From contig DASWMO010000276.1 in the NCBI GenBank assembly GCA_036399715.1, positions 1 to 15,325 of the forward strand: DNA of 15,325 bases. The letters are read 5' to 3'. Below are positions 1 to 8,681 of the stretch, one piece after another. The position numbers were made by a program, and so were the translations under genes. The stretch's first letter is position 1. Every line of letters starts with the position of its first letter. This DNA comes from DASVSE01 sp036399715 (lineage in GTDB: Bacteria > Bacteroidota > Rhodothermia > Rhodothermales > Rubricoccaceae). The notes under the pieces are model-generated. The model saw nothing but the letters and a program-made list of their open reading frames with translations, was not told the origin of the DNA and made no database searches.

Positions 1-1
1 C

Positions 2-1162
2 CGCGCCGTCCTCGACGCCGACCGCGGCGTGCGCACGACGGTCCGGACGCAGCGCGCGCCGGGAGCGTTCTACGAAGGCCCGCTCCCCGCCGCGCTCGGC
101 CGCTTCGACCTCGTGATCCTCGCCGGCTACCCCGGCACCGCCGCCTCCCCCGGCGACGTGCAGCGCCTCGGCGCCGCCGTCCAAGGCGGCCTGCCCGCGC
201 TCTTTCTGCTCGGGCGGACGACGAGCCTCGCGCGCGTCGCGGCCGGCTTCGGCGCGGTCCTCCCCGCCCTTCCGGGCGGAGCGGGCGGCGCGCTCTCGGA
301 GCAGGACATTGCACTAACGGCCTCCGATCATCCGATCCTCGCGAACCTCGGCGTGCCCGCAGCCCGAGTCGCCTCCCTCCCGCCGCTCGCCGTGACGACC
401 GCCCGGTGGACGCCTCAGCCCGGCAGCCAGACGCTCGCGACGGCCGGCGGCGCCCCGCTCCTCGTCGTCCGCCAGACGACGGCCGTGCGGACGGCTGCGC
501 TGCTCGGCGCGGGCACGTGGCGCTGGCGCACACTCCCCGAGGGCAGCACGGACCTCGCGCCGGTCTACCCCGCCCTCCTGTCCGGCCTCGTCCGCTGGAC
601 GACCGCCGCCCGCGACCGCCGGCCCGTCCGCGTCCGCGCCGACCGCGCGCTGTGGGGCGAGCGCGAGGCGGTCACGTTCTCAGGCCAGGTCTACACCGAG
701 GCCCTCGCGCCCATTCCCGACGCCGACGTGCGGATCACGCTCCGCGGGCCGAGCGGCCGCACGCAGACCGTCGCGATGCGCCCGCTCGGCAACGGCCGCT
801 ACACCGCCGACGCGGGCCCACAACTCCCCGGCGCGACGACGTTCACGGCCGAGGCCACGCGCGGCGGTGCCCGCCTCGGCGATGACCGCGGCACGTTCGG
901 CGTCGGGCGCCTCTCGGCCGAGCGCCGCGAGCCCGGGTCGGACCCGGCCACGATGCGCCTCATCGCGCTCCGCTCGGGCGGGCAGACGGTCGGGCTGGAC
1001 AGCCTCGGCGCGTTCGTCCGCTCACTCCGCGCGACGCTCGCCGACCGCCCGCTCGTCCGCCGCGACGCGACGCTGGTCCTCGGCCTGCCCGCCCTGCTGG
1101 CGCTCATCGTGGCGCTGCTGACGGCCGAGTGGGTGCTCCGCAAGCGCAGCGGGATGGTGTAG
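2..1162 (+). CDS. Large membrane protein, C-terminal part (BatA/VWA-type with amidotransferase-like fold); 5' end outside window
   Basis: The frame is open to the left edge, so the first visible GTG (29) is probably internal and the gene begins upstream. About 386 residues are visible. Residues ~30-170 look like the Rossmann-type, class I glutamine-amidotransferase-like region of Bacteroidota VWA/BatA membrane proteins (FDLVILAGYPG, then GLPALFLLG). Residues ~200-300 look like an Ig-like beta domain (DADVRITLRGPSGR). A membrane helix at ~357-376 is followed by EWVLRKRSGMV; an EW-x-LRKR ending is common in Bacteroidota BatA-like proteins. The N-terminal VWA part is not visible, so the family call rests on the C-terminus. 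It ends with TAG and faces the second signal peptidase gene tail to tail across 19 bp with no obvious terminator. Confidence is high for a gene and moderate for the family. Confidence 0.8.
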   Translation, partial: RAVLDADRGVRTTVRTQRAPGAFYEGPLPAALGRFDLVILAGYPGTAASPGDVQRLGAAVQGGLPALFLLGRTTSLARVAAGFGAVLPALPGGAGGALSEQDIALTASDHPILANLGVPAARVASLPPLAVTTARWTPQPGSQTLATAGGAPLLVVRQTTAVRTAALLGAGTWRWRTLPEGSTDLAPVYPALLSGLVRWTTAARDRRPVRVRADRALWGEREAVTFSGQVYTEALAPIPDADVRITLRGPSGRTQTVAMRPLGNGRYTADAGPQLPGATTFTAEATRGGARLGDDRGTFGVGRLSAERREPGSDPATMRLIALRSGGQTVGLDSLGAFVRSLRATLADRPLVRRDATLVLGLPALLALIVALLTAEWVLRKRSGMV

Positions 1163-1181
1163 GCGCTGGCCTGCCCGTTCC

Positions 1182-2255
1182 TCACCGCACGGCCCGCCCG
1201 ATCCGGTCCCACCGGACGGCCCGCGCCTCGGCGTCCCACGAGAGGTACAGCCACGACGCGCGCCCGATGAGGTTGCGGACCGGGACGAAGCCCCACGTGC
1301 GGCTGTCGGCCGAGTCGTCGCGGTGGTCGCCGAGGACGAAGAGGTAGTCCTCGGCGAACGTGTAGCGCTCGGCCGGGCGGCCGTCGAGGAGGATGCCCGT
1401 CGCGGAGCGTTCGAGCGTGTGCCCCTCGTCGCGCGTGATGGCGACGCGGTAGAGGCCGACGGAAGCCTCGTCGAGGGCGACCGTGAGGCCGCGGCGCGGG
1501 ACGATGACCGGGCCGTAGTCGTCGAGGCTGTAGCGCTCCGAGACCGGGAACGCGGCGCTGCCGTCGCCGGGCTGGCGGAGGTAGACGCTCAGCTCGTCGA
1601 CCCCGGCGAGCCCGGCGAGGCGGGCCGCTTCATCGGCGTTGGCATCGACGAGCCAGAGGCCGTCCGCGAGACGCTCGGGCGTGAGGTCGAGGCCCGCCGC
1701 GGCGAGAGTCTCGGGAGCGGGCGGCGGACCGTTCGTCCGGACCTGCCAGAAGCGCCGCCCCTGCGGCGGCTCGGGCACGCGCGAGCCGTTGACGACCGTC
1801 CGCTTCGCCACGACCGCCACCGTATCGCCCGGCAGCCCGACGACGCGCTTGACGTACGGCATCCGGTCTTCGAGACGCGTCTCCAGGCCGGGCGGGTAGT
1901 GGAACACGGCAACGTCGCCGCGGCGCGGGGCGGTGTAACCCGGCAGGTGGCGGCCCCAGACGTGCGGCCCGTAGGCGAGCTTTGAGACGAACACGAAGTC
2001 CCCGACGAGGAGCGTGTCCTCCATCGACTCGGACGGGATGCGGTACGCCTCGAAGACGAACGTCCGCAGCGCCGCCGCCGCGAGAACCGCCCCGACGACG
2101 ACGCGAACCCACGCCCACGCCGAGCCCGGAGGCGCGGCCGGCTCGATTTCGACCGCTTCCGGGGTCGGCGGGATGAGCGAGGCGGCCCGCTCCGGGAGCA
2201 GCAGCGGCGCAGCCGAGTCCCACGGCGCCCGGGCAGGCGCCCGCTCAGGCGTCAC
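1182..2255 (-). CDS. lepB: Signal peptidase I, second tandem copy
   Basis: Type I signal peptidase, 357 aa, which cleaves signal peptides from exported proteins at the outer face of the inner membrane. I place the start at the GTG whose last two bases overlap the TGA of the upstream lepB copy (GTGA), not at the longer open frame. A Pro/Ala-rich cytoplasmic N-terminus is followed by one membrane helix (~47-66) running into box B PSESM (catalytic Ser77). Box D is PYVKRVVGLPGD (catalytic Lys136). Box E is GDHRDDSADSR (309-319), which differs from the usual GDNRDNSxDSR at two positions; the helper Ser and the Asp/Arg pair remain. The long region between boxes D and E, with YGPVIVPRRG, matches the enlarged periplasmic domain of Bacteroidota enzymes. 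It is colinear with its neighbour, so the two are paralogues. They probably share one transcript with coupled translation. Confidence 0.92.
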   Translation of the reverse strand: MTPERAPARAPWDSAAPLLLPERAASLIPPTPEAVEIEPAAPPGSAWAWVRVVVGAVLAAAALRTFVFEAYRIPSESMEDTLLVGDFVFVSKLAYGPHVWGRHLPGYTAPRRGDVAVFHYPPGLETRLEDRMPYVKRVVGLPGDTVAVVAKRTVVNGSRVPEPPQGRRFWQVRTNGPPPAPETLAAAGLDLTPERLADGLWLVDANADEAARLAGLAGVDELSVYLRQPGDGSAAFPVSERYSLDDYGPVIVPRRGLTVALDEASVGLYRVAITRDEGHTLERSATGILLDGRPAERYTFAEDYLFVLGDHRDDSADSRTWGFVPVRNLIGRASWLYLSWDAEARAVRWDRIGRAVR

Positions 2256-3376
2256 GGAATCGGGCGGAAAAAGCGGCTCAGGCGGACGAACGGCGGCGCG
2301 GCCTTGACGGAGATGAACGTGAACAGCGCCCGGCCGACGATGTGCGTCTCGGGCACGAAGCCCCAGAAGCGGCTGTCGACCGAGTTGTCGCGGCTGTCGC
2401 CCATCGCGAAAAAGTAGTCGTGGGCGAACGTGTAGCTCGTCGCTGAGCGGCCGTCGATGAGGAAGCCGCCGTCGGCGGCGAGGCTCGCCGTGTGGCCCTC
2501 GTAGCGCCGGATGACGGGCTCGTAGAGCGCCCACGTCTCGCGCGAGAGCGGGAGCGTGACGCCGCGGCCAGGCACGACGAGCGGCGCGACGTGGTCCGGG
2601 TTGGCGCCGAACGTCGGGTCGCGGAGTTCCTCGGGCGCAATCGACGGGACGACGGACGCGACGTCTGGCCGGGCCTCCAATGTCCGGGCGCCGCCCGGTG
2701 TCATGGCGATGTCGGCAACGAGGACGCCGGTCGAGTCGGGGTCGCCCGAGCCGAGCAGGTCCGCCCCGAGGTCCGCGAGGACGTCGGCCGGGAGGCCGCC
2801 GGGCCCGGTCATGGTCACGCGCCAGCGCTGCTTCATCGTCTCCGCGAGCGGCACGGGCCGGCCGTTGATGTGGAGCACCTTGTCGAGGACGGCCAGCGTG
2901 TCGCCGGGCTCGGCGACGAGGCGCTTGATGTACGGCGCGCGCCGCTCGACCGGCACGTCCTCGGCGATCGCGCCGCGCTCGACGTCCTGCGACGCCGGGT
3001 AGTTGAACACGACGACGTCGCCGCGCTTCGGCTCCGCGAACCCGGGAAGGCGGATCTGCGGCAGTTCCAGACCGGGGATGTAGATCCCCGTGAACGGGAT
3101 CCCGATCGTGTTGGGCGTGCGCGCGCCGTAGTTCAGCTTCGACACGATGAGGAAGTCGCCCACGAGCAGCGTGCTCTCCATCGACTCGGACGGGATCCGG
3201 AACGGCTCGAAGATGAACGCGCGCAGGATGAGGATGACGACGATCGCGCGGATCCAGAAGCGCAGGTTCTCGCGGGCAGTCGGCTTCGCGCGGCCCGGCG
3301 CGGGCGCGCCGACCCGAGAGGCGCGGCGGCCGTCGGGGCGGGACGAGGAGCGGGGTCGGGTCGGGGTCGGGGGCAC
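2252..3376 (-). CDS. lepB: Signal peptidase I, first tandem copy
   Basis: Type I signal peptidase, 374 aa. The GTG start is the only usable start before the catalytic motif and lies 22 nt after a TAnnTT promoter box. The N-terminus (1-35) is Arg/Pro/Ser-rich and encoded by a repetitive GC stretch. A single membrane helix (~41-56) leads into box B RIPSESM (catalytic Ser65). Box C-like KRGDVVVFNYP is at 117-127, box D PYIKRLVAEPGD carries catalytic Lys151, and box E GDSRDNSVDSR (326-336) is close to canonical. The insert between boxes D and E (~160-310) is large, as in Bacteroidota enzymes that run to 350-400 aa. It is the first gene of a two-gene unit and overlaps the second lepB by 4 nt. Both copies keep Ser and Lys, so both are predicted active. 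A split of substrates between them is inference. Confidence 0.94.
   Translation of the reverse strand: MPPTPTRPRSSSRPDGRRASRVGAPAPGRAKPTARENLRFWIRAIVVILILRAFIFEPFRIPSESMESTLLVGDFLIVSKLNYGARTPNTIGIPFTGIYIPGLELPQIRLPGFAEPKRGDVVVFNYPASQDVERGAIAEDVPVERRAPYIKRLVAEPGDTLAVLDKVLHINGRPVPLAETMKQRWRVTMTGPGGLPADVLADLGADLLGSGDPDSTGVLVADIAMTPGGARTLEARPDVASVVPSIAPEELRDPTFGANPDHVAPLVVPGRGVTLPLSRETWALYEPVIRRYEGHTASLAADGGFLIDGRSATSYTFAHDYFFAMGDSRDNSVDSRFWGFVPETHIVGRALFTFISVKAAPPFVRLSRFFRPIP
3352..3373 (+). other. G-quadruplex motif at the lepB start codon
   Basis: On the plus strand there are four G runs (4, 3, 4 and 5 G) separated by TC dinucleotides, which fits the standard G3+N1-7 quadruplex pattern. It occupies codons 2-8 of the first lepB and abuts its GTG at 3374-3376. 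Because lepB is on the minus strand, the G-rich strand is the template and the mRNA carries C runs. The repeat encodes a Pro-Thr-Pro-Thr-Arg-Pro stretch. A biological role is inference. Confidence 0.6.
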
Positions 3377-3398
3377 GCGCGCGGGGGATTGGACGGCC

Positions 3399-3406
3399 CG
3401 AAGCTA
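3399..3406 (-). promoter_or_regulatory. Promoter -7 box of the lepB pair (TAGCTTCG)
   Basis: TAGCTTCG on the minus strand fits the Bacteroidota -7 box TAnnTTTG at 7 of 8 positions and ends 22 nt before the lepB GTG. The same octamer lies upstream of lepA. No clear -33 TTTG is seen and no Shine-Dalgarno follows. The call rests on recurrence at a fixed distance from several unit starts. Confidence 0.5.
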
Positions 3407-3547
3407 CGGGAGGCGCCCTCGGGGGATGCAGGAGACGGCGTGAGGGCGCCCGCGGCAGGCGGGGCGGTACGTCCGCGCGGGCCGAGGCGGCCGCGTGGGA
3501 TGCTAAGATCGGGCGCGGTCCCGGTCACCTCCCCCGGCCCCCGGTTA

Positions 3548-3597
3548 GGTCCGCCGGGTGAACCCGGACCGGGCTTGCCCGGCGGGGATCCCGGTCC
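3548..3597. repeat. Overlapping inverted repeats (possible RNA hairpins)
   Basis: Several perfect arms overlap here: CCGGGT-GA-ACCCGG (3554-3567), with flanking GGTCC/GGACC able to extend it; CCGGGC-TT-GCCCGG (3569-3582); and an outer 8-bp pair GGACCGGG/CCCGGTCC (3566-3573 with 3590-3597). The arms compete, so alternative folds are possible. No T run follows on either strand, so a simple intrinsic terminator is not evident. Confidence 0.5.
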
Positions 3598-3686
3598 CGT
3601 CTGGGAGGAGAGACTGAATGTTGACGCTCGGCAGTCGTTCGTCCCCGGCCTTCCCGCATTCGTAAAGACGTGCCGTGGCGCGTCTC

Positions 3687-3710
3687 CTCGGCGCCGATCA
3701 CCGCGCCGAG
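3687..3710 (-). terminator. Hairpin downstream of the exported-protein gene (possible terminator)
   Basis: A perfect 8-bp inverted repeat (CTCGGCGC / GCGCCGAG) with an 8-nt loop lies 72-96 nt after the stop of the exported-protein gene in the direction of transcription. No U tract follows it, so it could be a U-less terminator or only mRNA 3' protection. In a GC-rich sequence such stems also arise by chance. Confidence 0.3.
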
Positions 3711-3782
3711 CTGGCTGTGTCGCGCCGACCGGTTGCGCCGCTCAGGCCGGTACGGGCCGCGGCAATCACCGCGTCGCGGGCG

Positions 3783-4663
3783 TCAGCGGTGGATGGTCCA
3801 GCGGTCCACGGCGCGGCTCTGCACCCATCCCGGCGGGCGGATCTCGACCGTAAAGAACTCCGTCCCGTTGTAGCCCGTGCGGTACCACTGCCGGCGTTCG
3901 AACGAGTGGTAGTAGTCCACGAACGGCGCCGGCCCGAGCGCGGCGAAGAGGCGGTCCGAGAGGTCCGCCTTGAGCAGCGGCAACTGGTCCGCGAACGCCT
4001 CCGATCCGGCGAGCAGCAGGCCACGCCCGAACGGCCCGTCGAGGTCGAGCAGCAGCACCGGAATCGAGTCGTTGACGACGAACCAGTACTCGAACTGCAC
4101 GAACTCGTTGCCCGTGTAGCCGACCTGCCGGAGGGCGTCCGCGTTGCGCGTCGGGCGGCCGAAGACGGCCTGTAGACGCCCGCGCACGACGGGCGTCGCG
4201 GTCGTGTCGAGTGCGAGGCGCCGCGGGTCCGACGCGCGCCAGAAGACCTCGCGGAAGCGCTCTAGGAATGCGCCCTGAGCGTCGGGCTCGACCTTCGCCC
4301 AGACGGTCCGAACGGCCTGCCCGGCGAGGCTGTCCGCACGGTACTGCGCGGCCGCGGCTGCCTGAACGCTGTCGGCGAGTGCGCGCCGCCGCGCCGCAAT
4401 CGCGGTGTACGCCCGGTCGAACGGGTCCGCGGACTCGGCCTGCGGGACGGGCCGCGGCGCGACGAACGGCCCCAGCTCGGCCGCCGCCTCGGCGATGCGC
4501 GCCTCCAGGCGCTGCCGCTGCAGAATCTCGACGACGCTCTGCGCCCGCACGGCGGGAGCAAGAGCGGCGGCCAGACAGACAAGAAGCCCAACCGCATGCC
4601 GTCCCGGAGCAGGCACCCGGCCCGCCCGAACCCCGAACCGCGAACCCAGAACCCGGTGTGCCA

Positions 4664-4664
<1 letters not shown>
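3783..4664 (-). CDS. Exported protein, possibly degenerate GWxTD-like
   Basis: A predicted secreted protein of 293 aa. The N-terminus has a basic stretch, a hydrophobic core (~24-36) and an Ala-x-Ala-like cleavage region ending AVRA before Gln42, typical of signal peptidase I substrates. An Ala/Glu/Arg-rich helical part (44-125) follows. Then come EVFWRASDPRR (139-149), LQAVFGRP (164-171), EYWFV (192-196) and VLLLDLDG (203-210), ending in a Tyr/Trp-rich segment with GYNGTEFFTVEI. The FW..DP, FGRP and later Tyr/Trp features loosely recall GWxTD-domain proteins of Bacteroidota, but the GWxTD motif itself is absent, so I leave it as exported protein of unknown function. Its ATG shares one base with the lepA stop (TGATG), which points to translational coupling. 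A shorter start nearer the signal core cannot be excluded. Confidence 0.8.
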
Positions 4665-6460
<1,796 letters not shown>

Positions 6461-6492
6461 GGCGGGGCGGGGTGCGCGGGCAGGGGCAACGC

Positions 6493-6500
6493 CGAAGCTA
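6493..6500 (-). promoter_or_regulatory. Promoter -7 box of lepA (TAGCTTCG)
   Basis: TAGCTTCG on the minus strand is identical to the octamer before the lepB pair. Here it ends 32 nt before the TTG start, a longer gap than at the other units. A TTTTCC stretch about 24 nt further upstream could serve as the -33 element. Confidence 0.5.
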
Positions 6501-6563
6501 GCGCCGGCCGTGCCGCGGCCGTCGGAAAACGCCGCGCAGAGCGGGCGTGCGGGACCCGGCCCG

Positions 6564-7106
6564 TCAGAAGCGGAGGCGCAGGCCGATGCTGACCTCGGAC
6601 AGGTCCGGGTCGCCGAGCGACCGCACGCGCCGCGCCTCGGCGCCGACGCCGAGGTTCGGGTGCGGGTACACGTCCAGCCCGACGCCCGCGATGAGCAACT
6701 GCCGCCCGAACGTGATGCGGCCAACTTCGGTGCCGCCCTCGAAGCGGTTGGTCGTGATCGTCGCGACGCCCGCTCCGGCAAACACGCGCAGGTCGACCGC
6801 GCGCAGGCGCGTCCCGGCCGAAAGAGTCCCTTCGAAGGCCCCGCCCTCCGTTGCCGGGCCGTCGTCGATGGCGCCGGCCGCGAACAGTGCGACGCGCCCG
6901 CCGGCCGCGACGTACCGGCCGATGGCATAGTCACCGCCGAGTGAGAGGACGCTCGTCCCGCCATCGTCGGTCAGCCCGACGCTCGCGGCTGTCCGCCACC
7001 GCGGCGCTGCGGCTGGCTGGGCGCCGGCCGAGACGGCGAGACAGCCAGCGAGCGCGAGGCCGGCCACGAGGCGCACGGCGGAACAGAGATGGCGCACCGC
7101 ACTCAC
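6564..7106 (-). CDS. Small outer-membrane beta-barrel protein
   Basis: Predicted outer-membrane protein of 180 aa. I start it at the GTG overlapping the TGA of the upstream gene (GTGA), which places a signal peptide directly at the N-terminus: Arg5/Arg12, hydrophobic core ~13-25, AGA before Gln30. The mature part is a run of alternating hydrophobic/polar strands rich in Gly and aromatics (YAIGRYVAAGGRVALF, LRVFAGAGVATI, LLIAGVGLDVY) and closes with SIGLRLRF, a terminal Phe as in the beta-signal recognised by BAM. That pattern suits a small eight-strand barrel. LAGC at 19-22 also matches a lipobox, so a lipoprotein signal is possible, although the later AGA-Q site and barrel structure favour signal peptidase I. 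Ligand and role are unknown. It pairs with the membrane protein gene upstream. Confidence 0.85.
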   Translation of the reverse strand: MSAVRHLCSAVRLVAGLALAGCLAVSAGAQPAAAPRWRTAASVGLTDDGGTSVLSLGGDYAIGRYVAAGGRVALFAAGAIDDGPATEGGAFEGTLSAGTRLRAVDLRVFAGAGVATITTNRFEGGTEVGRITFGRQLLIAGVGLDVYPHPNLGVGAEARRVRSLGDPDLSEVSIGLRLRF

Positions 7107-8011
7107 GGGTCGAGCGCCCGGACCACCTCGGGCGCGACCGGTGCCGAGGCGAGAAACGACGTGCTCACGTGGCGGCCCTGGACACGCATCACCTGCGACG
7201 ACAGCATCCCGAGGCGGCACGTCGGGCAGGCAGACAGGTGGACGACGAGCCGCGTCGGCAGCTTGCCCGCGTCCTTCGTACTGTCCTTCATCAGGCGCAC
7301 CGCGTCGGCGAAGGCAGGCGCGTTGCCCGCACCGGCGAGGGCGAACAGGCCGTCATGGACCGTCTGGCCCTGCGCGAATGCGGTCTCCTGATCGGCCGCG
7401 TAGGCCGCCTTCTCGTCGTCCGGCTTGCGCCACATCCGGCGCTCCTTCACCGAAGCGGGCAGCATCCCGAGTTGGCGCGTCTTCATGTAGCGCCCGCAGG
7501 TCTCGCAGTAGGGCTTCGACCGGATGCCGGTCGGGATCAGCAGCGCCCCGCCGACGAAGCCGAGCAGTTCCAGCCCGCGCACGCCGTAGCCCCACGCGCC
7601 CAGCGGCTGCCCGACGACGCCCTCGTCGTCCTCAAACCGGATGTCGCGCGTGATCACGTCGAAGTACGGGCCGAACGCCGGCAGCGGCATCCCGGTCGAT
7701 GCGAGCGCCTGGTACTCCGCGACCTGCGCGCCGGCATACGCCAGGATCTGGAGCGCGAGAACGATCCAGAGTGTGTTCCGCCCGATGCGGAAGCCGGTCC
7801 CCCACGACACGATGCCGTACCCGCTCCCGGCGAGGAGCCCGACGAGAAATGCCCCGATCGGCAGCACGTACCACCCGTACAGCCCCATCGCGTTGAAGCC
7901 GAAGCGCACGCTCAGCCAGTACGACACCATCAGCGTCAGAACCGTCGTGAGCGCGCCACCGACGAGGACAGGCAGACTGACAGCGGGGGCAGGTCGGGCG
8001 ACGAGTTCCAT
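7103..8011 (-). CDS. Unknown membrane protein with four helices and two CxxC pairs
   Basis: 302 aa, not assigned to a named family. Predicted membrane helices lie at about 13-35, 46-65, 80-97 and 144-162. The C-terminal half is soluble and carries YCETCGRYM (Cys169, Cys172) and ACPTCRLGM (Cys262, Cys265), a spacing that could form one split zinc ribbon or a redox site. Between them is a Lys/Arg/Ala-rich helical part. No signal peptide cleavage site is evident; the first helix probably acts as an anchor. The ATG start lies 21 nt after a TAnnTT promoter box and no Shine-Dalgarno is seen. It is the first gene of a two-gene unit with the beta-barrel protein, which starts inside its stop codon. 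A sensing or envelope role would be speculation. Confidence 0.85.
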   Translation of the reverse strand: MELVARPAPAVSLPVLVGGALTTVLTLMVSYWLSVRFGFNAMGLYGWYVLPIGAFLVGLLAGSGYGIVSWGTGFRIGRNTLWIVLALQILAYAGAQVAEYQALASTGMPLPAFGPYFDVITRDIRFEDDEGVVGQPLGAWGYGVRGLELLGFVGGALLIPTGIRSKPYCETCGRYMKTRQLGMLPASVKERRMWRKPDDEKAAYAADQETAFAQGQTVHDGLFALAGAGNAPAFADAVRLMKDSTKDAGKLPTRLVVHLSACPTCRLGMLSSQVMRVQGRHVSTSFLASAPVAPEVVRALDP

Positions 8012-8032
8012 CGGTGTAGACGTGGGTGCAGT

Positions 8033-8040
8033 CTAACCTA
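8033..8040 (-). promoter_or_regulatory. Promoter -7 box of the CxxC membrane protein unit (TAGGTTAG)
   Basis: TAGGTTAG on the minus strand fits TAnnTT and ends 21 nt before the ATG at 8011. The distance matches the boxes before lepB, ptsH and adk within one base. No -33 element is evident. Confidence 0.5.
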
Positions 8041-8052
8041 TCACCATCCGGC

Positions 8053-8069
8053 CCGGCACACGCTGCCGG
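8053..8069 (-). terminator. Hairpin just after the DUF1304 stop (possible terminator)
   Basis: CCGGCA and TGCCGG arms enclose a 5-nt loop and begin one base after the stop codon of the last gene of the pts unit. No U tract follows. It sits between two proposed transcription units, which suits a terminator or 3' stabiliser. Confidence 0.4.
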
Positions 8070-8070
8070 T

Positions 8071-8439
8071 TCACGCCTGGCGCGCGAGGACGCTCAGCAT
8101 CGCCAGAAGCGCTGGCCCGCCCTGCACGAGCAGGATGCGCCGCCCGGCCGTAGCCCCGCCGTAGACCGCGGCGGCGAGGACGCAGCCTAGGAAGAACAGC
8201 TGGATCTGGATGCCCACCGCTGCATCCGGATGCACCAGCCCCCAGCCGAGACCGGCCGCGAGGAAGCCGTTGTACAGGCCCTGGTTCGCCGCGAGGGCGC
8301 GCGAGTCGCGGGCAAACTCGGCCGTCGTTCCGAAGATGCGCCGCACGCGCGGCGTCTCCCACCCGACCATCTCCAGATAGAGGATATACAGGTGCTCCAG
8401 GGCGACGACCGCGACGAGGATCTGGCTGATGCTGGTCAT
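8071..8439 (-). CDS. DUF1304 family small membrane protein
   Basis: 122 aa, the usual length of the DUF1304 family. The family features are clear: an N-terminal helix running into ALEHLYILYLEMVGW (13-27), then ANQGLYNGFLAAGLGW (51-66), then two further hydrophobic helices (~77-93, ~103-118). About four membrane helices are predicted in total. The function of the family is unknown. I chose the ATG that gives family length; a longer open frame upstream would add a non-hydrophobic, low-complexity extension. It is the last gene of the ptsH-ptsI-isomerase unit, 40 bp after the 64-aa membrane protein, and a hairpin follows at once. Confidence 0.88.
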   Translation of the reverse strand: MTSISQILVAVVALEHLYILYLEMVGWETPRVRRIFGTTAEFARDSRALAANQGLYNGFLAAGLGWGLVHPDAAVGIQIQLFFLGCVLAAAVYGGATAGRRILLVQGGPALLAMLSVLARQA

Positions 8440-8479
8440 GACGTGGACCCGGGTTGAGAGGCTGGCCGCTATCGGACCG

Positions 8480-8674
8480 TCACACAGCGCGCCGGCGCCG
8501 CGAGGCGAGCACGAGCCCGGCGCCGGCGGCGACCGCGATACCACCGTAGACGATCCACTCGGTCTGACCGATCATAAAGCTGTCGACGGCCGTGAGGACG
8601 CCGAGGCCCTGGAAGATCCAGACCGTGCCACCGACGATGAGCAGCACGCCGAGCGCGCGAAGCAGGAGGGTCAT
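8480..8674 (-). CDS. Small two-helix membrane protein
   Basis: 64 aa with two predicted membrane helices (~4-22 and ~40-58), a short loop with SFMIGQTEW between them, and a basic C-terminus (RRRR) that should stay in the cytoplasm. The pattern GTVWIFQGLGVL...SFMIGQ is one I associate with conserved small hypothetical membrane proteins in many bacteria; no function is known. It starts with ATG 7 bp after the isomerase stop, so it lies within the same unit. The tight spacing, hydrophobic composition and motif support a real gene despite its size. Confidence 0.8.
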   Translation of the reverse strand: MTLLLRALGVLLIVGGTVWIFQGLGVLTAVDSFMIGQTEWIVYGGIAVAAGAGLVLASRRRRAV

Positions 8675-8681
8675 GTGAGTG

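Larger units (their letters stand above)
3377..3782. other. Gene-free stretch with clustered inverted repeats
   Basis: These 406 bp between the exported-protein gene (ending 3783) and the first lepB are the longest non-coding interval in the window. The open frames crossing it look like GC-rich shadow frames. It holds a hairpin candidate at 3687-3710, a cluster of overlapping inverted repeats at 3548-3597 and the lepB promoter box near 3399. The octamer TCCCGGTC occurs at 3519-3526 and again at 3589-3596. No tRNA, tmRNA or SRP RNA signature was recognised. It may hold the terminator of the lepA unit, a small RNA or a binding region. Confidence 0.5.

Noticed and set aside
2255..2534. Longer N-terminus for the second signal peptidase (start at 2534)
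   Set aside because: The extra 93 residues are an Arg-rich shadow of the first lepB; the GTGA overlap gives a normal family N-terminus.
3541..3600. tRNA-like GGGTTCACCC stretch on the minus strand
   Set aside because: No cloverleaf, anticodon arm, acceptor stem or CCA; the sequence is explained by simple inverted repeats.
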